Below the pieces are notes generated by a model, which made no database searches, was not told where the DNA came from, and saw only the letters and a list, made by a program, of their open reading frames with translations. A program made the translations under genes and the position numbers. Source: Lentisphaeria bacterium (GTDB taxonomy: Bacteria; Verrucomicrobiota; Lentisphaeria; Victivallales; GWF2-50-93). From it: a stretch of DNA of 5,679 nucleotides. The stretch lies in contig JAGVIF010000465.1 in NCBI GenBank assembly GCA_020056205.1, forward strand, positions 1 through 5,679, written 5' to 3'. Positions 1-5,679 of this stretch are shown here, piece after piece (position 1 is the stretch's first letter; each line of letters begins with the position of its first letter).

Positions 1-713
1 AGCAGGCCTAAGCGCCTGGTTTTATCATCGTCGCTGTAGGCGCCGACCACATAGATCGTTTCGGCGCCTTTGGCCAGGCTGTCCGCCGGGATGGCGATTT
101 TTACCGCGCCAAAGGATTTTCCGTTGAAAGCCTCCCGGCGCCAATCCACGCCGTTTTCGCTACGGAAGGCTGGGAAATCGCCGGTCAACACCCAAAATTG
201 TCCGCCTCTGCAGAAAAGCTCCCAATAATGGCCTAATTTTCCCGTCATGACTTCCGTCCAGGTCTTACCGCCGTCGGCGCTGTGATGCAGCCAGGCATTG
301 CCCATGCCTCCGGGATGCTTGCCTTCCAAGAGCCAAATGTCGTTCGGGCTGGACATCTCTACATGGTACCAGCCGCGACTGGAATTACCCACGTTGGGCT
401 TCATACGCTTCCAGGTGAGGCCGCCGTCCTCGGTTTTGAAAGCGCCGCCGTAACCGCAGGTCCAGCCTAACTTGTCGTTCCAGAAATGGACGTCATGCAA
501 TCTAAAACGGATGTCCCCTTTTCCAAAACCGCCGCCCGACCCGCCGGTATCCAGCACCAGAATCTCCTCCGTTGATTTTTCCGCGGACTTCTTGTCCTTG
601 GCGGCATCTTTGCCTTTGTCTTGCCAAGCCCCTTGGCCGAACAGCAATGTTGAACCAATAAACCCCGCCGTCAATAACACTCCCAATCTTGCGCTTTGTC
701 TTTTTGTTTTCAT
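1..713 (-). CDS. Exported Asp-box (BNR/Ycf48-like) beta-propeller protein, C-terminus cut off by window edge
   Basis: An open frame of 237 codons runs from an ATG at 713 off the left edge with no stop, so only the N-terminal part is present. Residues 1-28 look like a Sec signal peptide: basic start (MKTKRQSAR), then a hydrophobic stretch GVLLTAGFIGSTLLFG. A charged lysine-rich linker follows (about 31-50), then a Gly-rich turn (57-66). From about residue 70 the pattern is that of Ycf48/sialidase-type propellers: LHDVHFWNDKLGW leads into Asp box 1, TEDGGLTW (94-101). Asp box 2, SADGGKTW, is at 145-152, and a degenerate third, SENGVDW, is at 185-191. Asp boxes mark structural blade turns, so they do not by themselves indicate sialidase activity; no catalytic Arg triad can be judged in this fragment. 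The start is supported by a GGGAGG six bases upstream. It lies 70 nt downstream of the 1359-residue gene and may be co-transcribed with it. Fold assignment is fairly sure; function is unknown. Confidence 0.
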   Translation of the reverse strand, partial: MKTKRQSARLGVLLTAGFIGSTLLFGQGAWQDKGKDAAKDKKSAEKSTEEILVLDTGGSGGGFGKGDIRFRLHDVHFWNDKLGWTCGYGGAFKTEDGGLTWKRMKPNVGNSSRGWYHVEMSSPNDIWLLEGKHPGGMGNAWLHHSADGGKTWTEVMTGKLGHYWELFCRGGQFWVLTGDFPAFRSENGVDWRREAFNGKSFGAVKIAIPADSLAKGAETIYVVGAYSDDDKTRRLGL

Positions 714-719
714 TTCTTT

Positions 720-725
720 CCTCCC
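720..725 (-). promoter_or_regulatory. Ribosome binding site of the Asp-box propeller gene
   Basis: GGGAGG on the minus strand, six bases (AAAGAA) before the ATG at 713. It is a strong anti-SD match at normal spacing and decides the start codon of the left-hand gene. Confidence 0.8.
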
Positions 726-741
726 AATCGGAACCTCCCAA
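720..741 (-). repeat. Tandem TTGGGAGG repeat carrying a second SD-like site
   Basis: On the minus strand TTGGGAGG occurs twice, at 741-734 and 727-720, with a 14-nt period. The downstream copy is the ribosome binding site. The upstream copy is too far from the ATG (20 nt) for normal initiation; it could be a standby site or a chance product of a small local duplication. Confidence 0.5.
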
Positions 742-756
742 ATAAAAATTTTTTAG

Positions 757-771
757 TGATGCTTCGCATCA
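757..771 (-). terminator. Short hairpin between the large gene and the Asp-box gene; weak terminator or mRNA stem-loop
   Basis: A perfect 6-bp stem TGATGC/GCATCA closes a GAA triloop (minus-strand reading) 12 nt after the TAA of the large gene. After it the minus strand reads CTAAAAAATTTTTATTT, so the T-run begins eight bases beyond the stem rather than immediately. That is poor for a classical intrinsic terminator. A partial terminator, a 3'-end stabilising or processing stem-loop, or chance are all possible. Confidence 0.35.
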
Positions 772-783
772 TCGGAACATTTC

Positions 784-3700
784 TTATTGAACGTCGAAAC
801 GACCCCAATGCCTGGGTTCGATCTGCGCCTCAATGGTCAGGTCGGCGATCATCCCTGTGGCTTGGTTCGACCAATACATGCGCAACTCGTTGGTGCGCCC
901 TAAGCGGTCCGAATAGATCACGCCGAAGTCGCCGCGATAGCTTCCCTTTTCCGGACGAAAATCCAGGGCGGAAAGAGGAACGGAAGCCGTCAGGTCATAA
1001 GCATCGGCGCGACGGTTGATCTCGACGCGGGCATCGCCGAGCGCCTGGATGCGGTCAATCGTGGTGACGGTTACGCCCAAGGTGAACTTTTGCGGCTGAG
1101 AAGTACCCGGCACGATGTAACGGTAGAGCACCGCAGTGGGATTGTCTTCAAACACGCTGATCAACAGACGCAAGTCGCCTGCGATCACTTGCGGACTGCC
1201 GTTCTCCGGCGTCGTGCGCAGTTCAAAGACCACTGCGTCCCCGGTCTTGAAAAGCGCCTGCGGGTTTTTGCCGTTGTTGATCATCGGTGTTTCATCGCGC
1301 ACGTTGCGGAAACATAGGTATAAGTTGTCGTCGTCGTAGCCCCAGGCGGCCTCCGCCGCCCGCTGGTCATAGTCAAAACGGGCGCTCACCTTTTCGCCCC
1401 ATTTGAAATCACCAATCTTGGGCATTCCTGAAACGGTCATCCGTCCGACGGCGACGGTCCGGGGCGCTCCCCCGGCGTCCGCTTTTTTAGCCAGCAGGTC
1501 CGACGCGGCTACGTAATCCGCCTTTGTGAATTCAACCGGCATCACCGGCAGGCGCCGGACTTTGTCCAGACCCCGGACTTCGCTCAACAGTACCGCCTCA
1601 CGCGCCTGGTCACTGCCGATATAAATTTTGCCGTCGTCCGCATTTTTGAAAAACTCACCGCCGAACCACTCCGAGCCGCAGGAGGTGTTCATGATGGACA
1701 GGCCGGAGTCCGCATCGGCCGGCACGACGTCCGGGGCGGCCCGGCAATCCTTGAAAAGCCCGCCTAGATACAGGCCGTCGGTGGTGAACATAAAAGCCCT
1801 GCCCATGTTGCCGTTGAGACAAAAAACTTCGCCTGTGTCCTTGCCTAAGTCGGCCGAGCCTATCACCTTGAGGGGGCCGATGATGAGACCCCGATCATCC
1901 TTTGGCGCACTGTGCGAGCCGTGCACATTTGGCCATTTGTTGGGATAGGTCCACAACGTCTGTCCCGCCGGCGAAAGCATGGTCAAAGGAGAAAAATTAA
2001 GCAGGAGATTCCCTTTGGCATCGGCCCAGGTCCCGCCTATGAAACTGTTCAGTTTTTCCTTGTAGATGCGCTTGGCATCCCTTGGATCGTATATCGGCGC
2101 ACCGCACTCGGTCCAGCCCTTGAGAGGCAGGCGAAATGCCTGATAGCTTCCGTCCTGTTCATAGGCCGGATAGAGGGTCAGATCCGGCGCATAGGCAAAC
2201 CGCCAATGGCAGGTGAAGACGAAGCCGAGTTCCTCCGGAGTGTAAAAACGGATTTCTTTCTCCTGAACGCGCCCGTCCCCGTTCTCGTCCATCCACAGGT
2301 ATTGACTGCGCATCGGTTTGCCTTTTTGACGGGCCTCCCTTTCCATGCCGTAAGAGGAGCGATGTCTAAGCCAAGTCACCCGTCCGCCAAACAGTTCCGG
2401 GTATTTCTTCTTGGCCCAATCAAGCATCTCTGGACTTTGAAAAATATTGTTTACCACGATATCCGGCCAGGGGGTATCCTCGCCGCTCTCGCGCAGCAGG
2501 TACATGTCATTTACATTGCCCACCGCCGTCAGAGGCCGGGCTCCGTCCTTGGTCAGTTCGGAAATACACAGATACCCGTACGAGCAGCTTGAGGCCAGCA
2601 AGGTTCGCCCTTGGTATTTGATGACTTCATGAAACATCCCTTCGCCCAGAGGACCAAAATGTTCGTCGGAGTGCGTGGGCCGCCACAAGGTCCCGGCTAC
2701 CCGCCACTGCCCGGCCTTCCAATCCAGGTACAGGATGTTGCCCATGGAAAAGGCTTGGGATGGATTATAGGGATTCACGTTATTTTCAGTGCCCGCATAC
2801 CACGTCGTGCCGCAGAACTCTTTGGCGAATTTGCCGCTCTCGTCCCAGACGCTCAAACGCCGGGGCGTGTTGTCGTGTTCCGCCGTCCACAACCGCCCGC
2901 GCTTATCAACGGTTATGCCCAATGGCATGAACATGCCGTTGGGGTCATAGGCGCCCCGCAGGGCGCGCCCTCCTTCCTTGCCAGCGACGCGCACCAATTT
3001 GCCTTGCGGCGAGAACACTTTGACGCACATCGCCTCCGCCCAGTCGGAGACATAAATATTGTCGTTGCCATCCGTAGCCAGTCCCACCGGCGCCGACAGG
3101 CCGGAAGCTACGACCGGCGTTATCGTTTTTTCGGCGGAAATGCGCACTACGGTGCGTCCGCTGATCGCCAGCAGATTATCCTGACTATCCACGGCCAGTC
3201 CCAGCGGATCGACTACGGCAAACTCACCGATTTTTTTGCCTTCTTCCGGATCAATCTCGATGATTTTGCCCTCATGATACATGGAGACATAGAGTTTTTT
3301 CCCTACGGCGGCCAAACCCAAGGTTTCAGATTGCAGCCATTCGGCGTCGTAGGCTTTCGCCGCGACCGCCGCGCCCATTGTCAGCCGTGATTTTATCTTC
3401 CTTTTGAAGTCGAACTTATCGATTAGGTGTTTGCTTTCTCCGTCGCTGAACGGGGCGAAACGGCCGGTCTCCGGATCGATGCGCTGAAGCCACACTTCGC
3501 CGGGGACATTGTTCGGATACTCCCGGTAGAAACCCGAGGCCAGCATGTATAGATACCGGCCGTAGCGGACCATCATGCCGCCGGGGATGCGTCCGGTCCC
3601 CCACAACTTGCGCCCGTCATAGTCCAGCGCTATCACAGTGGAACCCCCTTCCGAAAAAGGCGCGGCCAGATAAATACGCTTTTCATCAGATGTTAAAAAA

Positions 3701-4863
3701 GATGGCTTGGCATGATCGGTCAACCAAGCGCCAGTCAGGTCGGACGTTTCCCAGGCCGGGGTACCCGGATTGCCGTAGCTGAATTTATACAACACGTCGA
3801 ACCCTTCATGAAAAAGCCCGCGCACACGGTAGTCACCCGGGGGCACCAATCGTCCACTGTCATCGGCGCCGTCCCAAAAATCGGTGTTCCGGCCGGTCGG
3901 CCGGGGCCACTCGCCGGTCAGATTGCGCACCCGCGTTCCATCCGTTTTTTCCACCACCAGCGTCACATATGAACGCAACGGCAGATCATAACTGATGGCG
4001 ACCGGCCCTTCTGTGCGGTAGCGCAGGGTTTCCAGGCGCGCCCGCGAGCTTTCCGTCGCCATTTTAGCGGGAGCGGTATTGACGAACCGTACCTCGCCCC
4101 AGGCATCATTATTGGACCAAAAAAATTCCCGCGACGGTCGCTGGCGATTGACCAGATCGGCGTAGCGATGCGACGGCCAGCGCTTGCCAGTGGCATCCCC
4201 CCAGAGCAATTCGATGCCCATGCGCAGTACCTCGCCTTCGCGGTAGGGCCGACCGTCGCGGCGCAGGAGCTTCCAGGAAATGCGCATCTCCTGAGTGTAG
4301 CCGCCGCCGTCCGTGTCCTTGCGGAAGGCCAGGTCCACCCCGCGCCCCACTGCGTTTTCAATTTTACCTTCAAACCCCTTCTCACCCTTGGCAATATCGT
4401 GAAAAGTTACGAAGGAGGCCGGTATTTTTTTGTCCGTGAAATAATATCCGTCAATGTGGGTGATGCGCGCCCCGTTTTTACCGATCGGCTTTTCGGGGTC
4501 GGCCCACAGCCGAAGCTGGACACAATCCGAGCGCCAGCCGCACCCCGCCTCGGCAATGGGGTCAACGTGATTGATCATCGGCGTCTTATCCTTGAAGCGG
4601 GCTGAAATATAAAAATAATTTTCATCATACATGGCGGCGACCCGCGCGGAATTTGTGTCCAACAGGGTTTCCTGGTCATAACAGACCAGAATGTCCGATG
4701 CCAAATTCCAATCGGACAAATCTCCGTCTATGATCAACGGTTTGGGCGCAGGCAGCGCGAACAATTCGTAATTCTCAGTCTGCATTGCTGTAAGTCCCCC
4801 CGATGCGGTCATTGCAAGAACGACCAGCGCCACACCCAGTATTCTCCGACATTCCAGTTTCAT
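784..4863 (-). CDS. Large exported protein: CBM9-like, FlgD-Ig-like, NHL-type propeller, EF-hand loop, CBM9-like
   Basis: Complete 1359-residue protein. Residues 1-26 form a signal peptide (basic MKLECRR, hydrophobic ILGVALVVLAMTA, likely cleavage after LTA). Residues about 33-262 resemble a CBM9/DOMON-like beta-sandwich, opening with LIIDGDLSDWN and containing the YDENYFYISARF strand pair. Residues about 284-350 match a FlgD-type Ig-like domain (ISYDLPL, then DFWDGADDSGRLVPPGDYRVRG). From about 376 a long propeller region follows; the clearest NHL-type blades are near 514-548, 552-580, 591-632 (GLATDGNDNIYVSDW) and 646-683. A later propeller-like part runs to about 1095. An EF-hand-type loop (D859, N861, D863, E870) lies inside it. 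Residues about 1136-1356 form a second CBM9-like domain. The ATG at 4863 is chosen because it has AAGGGGG seven bases upstream and begins the signal peptide. No catalytic motif was recognised; a cell-surface or periplasmic glycan-binding or scaffold role is inference. The reading frame is intact. Confidence 0.93.
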   Translation of the reverse strand: MKLECRRILGVALVVLAMTASGGLTAMQTENYELFALPAPKPLIIDGDLSDWNLASDILVCYDQETLLDTNSARVAAMYDENYFYISARFKDKTPMINHVDPIAEAGCGWRSDCVQLRLWADPEKPIGKNGARITHIDGYYFTDKKIPASFVTFHDIAKGEKGFEGKIENAVGRGVDLAFRKDTDGGGYTQEMRISWKLLRRDGRPYREGEVLRMGIELLWGDATGKRWPSHRYADLVNRQRPSREFFWSNNDAWGEVRFVNTAPAKMATESSRARLETLRYRTEGPVAISYDLPLRSYVTLVVEKTDGTRVRNLTGEWPRPTGRNTDFWDGADDSGRLVPPGDYRVRGLFHEGFDVLYKFSYGNPGTPAWETSDLTGAWLTDHAKPSFLTSDEKRIYLAAPFSEGGSTVIALDYDGRKLWGTGRIPGGMMVRYGRYLYMLASGFYREYPNNVPGEVWLQRIDPETGRFAPFSDGESKHLIDKFDFKRKIKSRLTMGAAVAAKAYDAEWLQSETLGLAAVGKKLYVSMYHEGKIIEIDPEEGKKIGEFAVVDPLGLAVDSQDNLLAISGRTVVRISAEKTITPVVASGLSAPVGLATDGNDNIYVSDWAEAMCVKVFSPQGKLVRVAGKEGGRALRGAYDPNGMFMPLGITVDKRGRLWTAEHDNTPRRLSVWDESGKFAKEFCGTTWYAGTENNVNPYNPSQAFSMGNILYLDWKAGQWRVAGTLWRPTHSDEHFGPLGEGMFHEVIKYQGRTLLASSCSYGYLCISELTKDGARPLTAVGNVNDMYLLRESGEDTPWPDIVVNNIFQSPEMLDWAKKKYPELFGGRVTWLRHRSSYGMEREARQKGKPMRSQYLWMDENGDGRVQEKEIRFYTPEELGFVFTCHWRFAYAPDLTLYPAYEQDGSYQAFRLPLKGWTECGAPIYDPRDAKRIYKEKLNSFIGGTWADAKGNLLLNFSPLTMLSPAGQTLWTYPNKWPNVHGSHSAPKDDRGLIIGPLKVIGSADLGKDTGEVFCLNGNMGRAFMFTTDGLYLGGLFKDCRAAPDVVPADADSGLSIMNTSCGSEWFGGEFFKNADDGKIYIGSDQAREAVLLSEVRGLDKVRRLPVMPVEFTKADYVAASDLLAKKADAGGAPRTVAVGRMTVSGMPKIGDFKWGEKVSARFDYDQRAAEAAWGYDDDNLYLCFRNVRDETPMINNGKNPQALFKTGDAVVFELRTTPENGSPQVIAGDLRLLISVFEDNPTAVLYRYIVPGTSQPQKFTLGVTVTTIDRIQALGDARVEINRRADAYDLTASVPLSALDFRPEKGSYRGDFGVIYSDRLGRTNELRMYWSNQATGMIADLTIEAQIEPRHWGRFDVQ
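796..1458 (-). other. C-terminal CBM9-like domain of the large protein (approximate bounds)
   Basis: Covers residues about 1136-1356. Seen: AEAAWGYDDDNLYLCF, RDETPMIN (1189-1196), then TGDAVVFELRT and, near the end, an LTASVPLSALDF strand followed by GDFGVIYSDR. This order (alternating strands after an acidic turn, a GDAVVFEL strand, a late amphipathic strand) is the pattern of CBM9-type domains that often sit at protein termini in PVC bacteria. Sugar-binding residues cannot be confirmed from sequence alone. Confidence 0.6.
2254..2289 (-). other. EF-hand/dockerin-type calcium loop within the large protein
   Basis: The 12-residue loop DENGDGRVQEKE (859-870) has acidic or amide side chains at positions 1, 3, 5 and 12, Gly at 6 and a hydrophobic residue at 8, which is the canonical EF-hand loop pattern. 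It follows LWM and precedes IRFYTPEEL. It is a single loop, without an obvious second copy as in a dockerin, so structural calcium binding inside the propeller is the simplest reading. Confidence 0.65.
2764..3738 (-). other. NHL-type beta-propeller region of the large protein (best-recognised part)
   Basis: Residues about 376-700. Repeating units have the form P-x-G-(L/I)-(A/T)-x-D-x-x-(D/G)-x-(L/I), then a short strand and a turn ending in a (V/I)-x-x-(I/F) strand, for example DPLGLAVDSQDNLLAIS (552-568), APVGLATDGNDNIYVSD (591-607) and MPLGITVDKRGRLWTAE (646-662). Earlier units (388-425, 428-472) look more PQQ-like (VIALDYDGRKLW). Such propellers act as binding platforms; the ligand is not predictable here. 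Confidence 0.7.
3814..4014 (-). other. FlgD-type Ig-like domain of the large protein
   Basis: Residues about 284-350: ISYDLPLRSYVTLVVEKTDG, then VRNLTGEWPRPTGRN, then FWDGADDSGRLVPPGDY. The SYxLP strand, the VRxL strand, the W-D-G-x-D-x-x-G-R core and the P-P-G-x-Y-x-x-R end are the conserved features of the FlgD Ig-like fold, commonly a linker module in secreted bacterial proteins. Confidence 0.7.
4078..4767 (-). other. N-terminal CBM9/DOMON-like domain of the large protein (approximate bounds)
   Basis: Residues about 33-262. It begins with the typical IDGDLSDW entry, followed by ARVAAMYDENYFYISARF, KDKTPMIN (91-98) and SDCVQLRLWAD (112-122), and ends with NNDAWGEVRFVN. These are the landmarks of CBM9-like domains. 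Two cysteines, C108 and C114, flank the W110 region and could form a disulfide in the exported protein. Confidence 0.65.
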
Positions 4864-4870
4864 TACATAT

Positions 4871-4877
4871 CCCCCTT
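4871..4877 (-). promoter_or_regulatory. Ribosome binding site of the large gene
   Basis: AAGGGGG on the minus strand, seven bases before the ATG at 4863. Position and purine content support this start. An out-of-frame ATG at 4868-4866 lies between it and the chosen start, but it would not open the long frame. Confidence 0.7.
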
Positions 4878-4895
4878 ATATTTATTTTTTTCTTC

Positions 4896-4908
4896 ATTAG
4901 TCGATTAG
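4896..4908 (-). repeat. Short direct repeat ATTAG-TCG-ATTAG in the leader
   Basis: Two ATTAG copies (plus-strand reading) separated by TCG, about 35-45 bases before the large gene's start codon. An 8-bp-spaced pair in AT-rich DNA can be chance; an operator half-site pair is possible but unsupported by any recognised regulator in the window. Confidence 0.25.
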
Positions 4909-4923
4909 CTTTCCCGTTAAAGC
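4908..4923 (-). other. Weak hairpin in the leader of the large gene
   Basis: A 5-bp stem GCTTT/AAAGC with a six-base loop, 40 bases past the stop of the pseudopilin-like gene. It has no following T-run, so it is not a convincing terminator; at most it is a minor mRNA structure. Confidence 0.25.
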
Positions 4924-4962
4924 AGTCATTATTGGACATTCACTGGTTCGGAAACATTTTAC

Positions 4963-5679
4963 TTAAAAGATATTCCCGAAAGGCTGGTAATTTCCTCCCA
5001 GGGCAACCCCGGTAGCATCAACAGCTTCATCGAAATTGGCGCCACTGCCCACCCCGATAAGCACGGAATTGCTCGGAATAGCAATATAATTGGAGCCTAC
5101 AACTGCCAAGTTGATTTGAAACTGTCGTTCAACTAATACCGCCGCAGCGCCCTGGTATGAGAACCATGCGACGGAACCATCCGTCGTTACGACATTACCC
5201 CCCGATGGCAGATAACTGCTGGGACGCTTGTGATTGATTTCTATATATCCGCCATTGTTGGCGACATTTTCGTAGGACACGTTGCATCGGTCCCCCCATA
5301 AAGCAGGAGATGAGCCCGAAGAAGGTTGGCCTCCGTTGGTTTTGGCCTTTTGATGCGCACTCATCAGGCGCAAAATATCTACTTTTGAATTAGACGGACT
5401 TCCGCCGTAAAAACCGTAACAGACGTTCCAGAAATCCGAACGCTGAGTGCTTGGACATATATATGCGCCTACAAGACCATTTTGCTTGAACCTTGGAATA
5501 TTATTGCTGTCAGTCGGATCCAGTTTGCCATTGAAATAGTCGGTGTAAAGGGTCTTGTGCGAAGAATAATCCCGGAATTTTCCCACTTTACTACCACTAA
5601 AGCGCCCCATCAATGGCAGGCATCCGTAATCACCGTCATACATTGTCGTCGCCAGTCCGAACTGCTTCAGGTTTGACGC
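4963..5679 (-). CDS. Prepilin-like H-X9-DG (DUF1559-type) family protein, N-terminus cut off by window edge
   Basis: Open from the right edge to a TAA at 4965-4963, giving the last 238 residues. The internal ATG at 5643 is not taken as the start, because the 12 codons before it encode ASNLKQFGLATT, the conserved family segment (usually C-x-SNLKQ-x-GLA) that follows the N-terminal pilin-like helix, here outside the window. Next come MYDGDYGCLPL (family pattern YxxDxxGxLP), YICPST (residues 73-78), PALWGDR (125-131), and the signature H150 ... GGNVVTTDGSVAWF with D167-G168. In this family the full protein normally begins with a type IV prepilin-like leader and a single membrane helix, so a pseudopilin or type II secretion-like envelope role is expected. 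Two oddities: 16 rather than 9 residues separate His from Asp-Gly, and a tail of 70 residues follows the Asp-Gly. Family assignment is confident; cellular role is not. Confidence 0.88.
   Translation of the reverse strand, partial: ASNLKQFGLATTMYDGDYGCLPLMGRFSGSKVGKFRDYSSHKTLYTDYFNGKLDPTDSNNIPRFKQNGLVGAYICPSTQRSDFWNVCYGFYGGSPSNSKVDILRLMSAHQKAKTNGGQPSSGSSPALWGDRCNVSYENVANNGGYIEINHKRPSSYLPSGGNVVTTDGSVAWFSYQGAAAVLVERQFQINLAVVGSNYIAIPSNSVLIGVGSGANFDEAVDATGVALGGNYQPFGNIF

Larger units (their letters stand above)
4864..4962 (-). promoter_or_regulatory. AT-rich intergenic leader upstream of the large gene
   Basis: 99 bases between the TAA of the pseudopilin-like gene and the ATG of the large gene. 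It contains a weak hairpin (4908-4923), an ATTAG-TCG-ATTAG direct repeat (4896-4908), an A-rich stretch and the ribosome binding site. No convincing -35/-10 pair was found; AATAAT near 4930 is the best -10-like hexamer but has no good partner. No strong terminator was seen after the upstream gene, so read-through is possible. Confidence 0.4.

Noticed and set aside
1..713. Calling the left-hand gene a sialidase.
   Set aside because: Asp boxes are structural and shared by many propellers; the fragment shows no catalytic residues, and the Ycf48-like spacing fits at least as well.
757..771. Strong intrinsic terminator on either strand.
   Set aside because: The stem is short and the T-run on the minus strand starts eight bases later, after an A-run; on the plus strand no T-run follows.
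472..1019. Plus-strand frames at 472-756 and 696-1019 and a minus frame at 502-741 near the intergenic gap.
   Set aside because: They overlap the signal-peptide and Asp-box-encoding frame or the end of the large gene; the true minus-strand frame from 713 has a signal peptide, Asp boxes and a good ribosome binding site.
1912..3390. Two long plus-strand frames (1912-2592, 226 codons; 2611-3390, 259 codons) opposite the large gene.
   Set aside because: They are antisense to a clearly homologous protein, have no domain pattern or good ribosome binding site, and are rich in Arg, His, Pro and Gln as expected of shadow frames in GC-biased DNA.
3963..4605. Plus- and minus-strand frames overlapping the N-terminal CBM9-like domain (4168-4605 plus, 3963-4394 minus).
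   Set aside because: Both overlap the real coding frame, have low-complexity shadow composition and no recognisable motif.
4963..5643. Taking the ATG at 5643 as the start of the right-hand gene.
   Set aside because: The frame is open to the window edge and the codons before it encode ASNLKQFGLATT, a conserved internal family segment, so the real start lies outside the window.
1..5679. tRNA, rRNA, CRISPR, insertion sequence or attachment-site signals.
   Set aside because: No cloverleaf, spaced identical repeats, transposase motifs or terminal inverted repeats were seen; nearly all of the window is coding.

Overview
The window holds three genes, all on the minus strand: two cut off by the window edges and one complete. 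Read in transcription order (right to left) they are the C-terminal part of a prepilin-like H-X9-DG family protein (4963-5679), a complete 1359-residue exported multidomain protein (784-4863), and the N-terminal part of an exported Asp-box (BNR/Ycf48-like) beta-propeller protein (1-713). The intergenic gaps are short, 97-100 and 70 nt. No RNA gene, mobile element, CRISPR array or phage-type sequence was seen.

The likely source is a bacterium of the PVC group, most plausibly Lentisphaerota, Verrucomicrobiota/Kiritimatiellota or a relative. The main reason is the right-hand gene: a SNLKQ segment, a CPS motif and a GGNVVTTDG motif are hallmarks of the prepilin-type 'processing-associated H-X9-DG' family, which is greatly expanded in that group. 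Large secreted NHL-propeller proteins with CBM9-like and FlgD-Ig-like domains fit the same lineages. This placement is inference from protein style; no marker gene is present. Coding sequence is moderately GC-rich, intergenic DNA is AT-rich, and both visible gene starts have strong purine-rich Shine-Dalgarno sequences.

The central protein is the main content. A signal peptide is followed by a CBM9/DOMON-like sandwich domain, a FlgD-type Ig-like domain, a long beta-propeller region with recognisable NHL-type blades, an embedded EF-hand-type calcium loop, and a second CBM9-like domain at the C terminus. The two CBM9-like domains share a D-x-TPMIN signature, suggesting internal duplication. No catalytic motif was recognised, so a binding or scaffold role at the cell surface is more likely than an enzymatic one.

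All three products appear to be envelope or exported proteins (a pseudopilin and two propellers), and their spacing allows one transcription unit. A shared role in binding or handling extracellular polysaccharide is a reasonable hypothesis but is not shown by the sequence.
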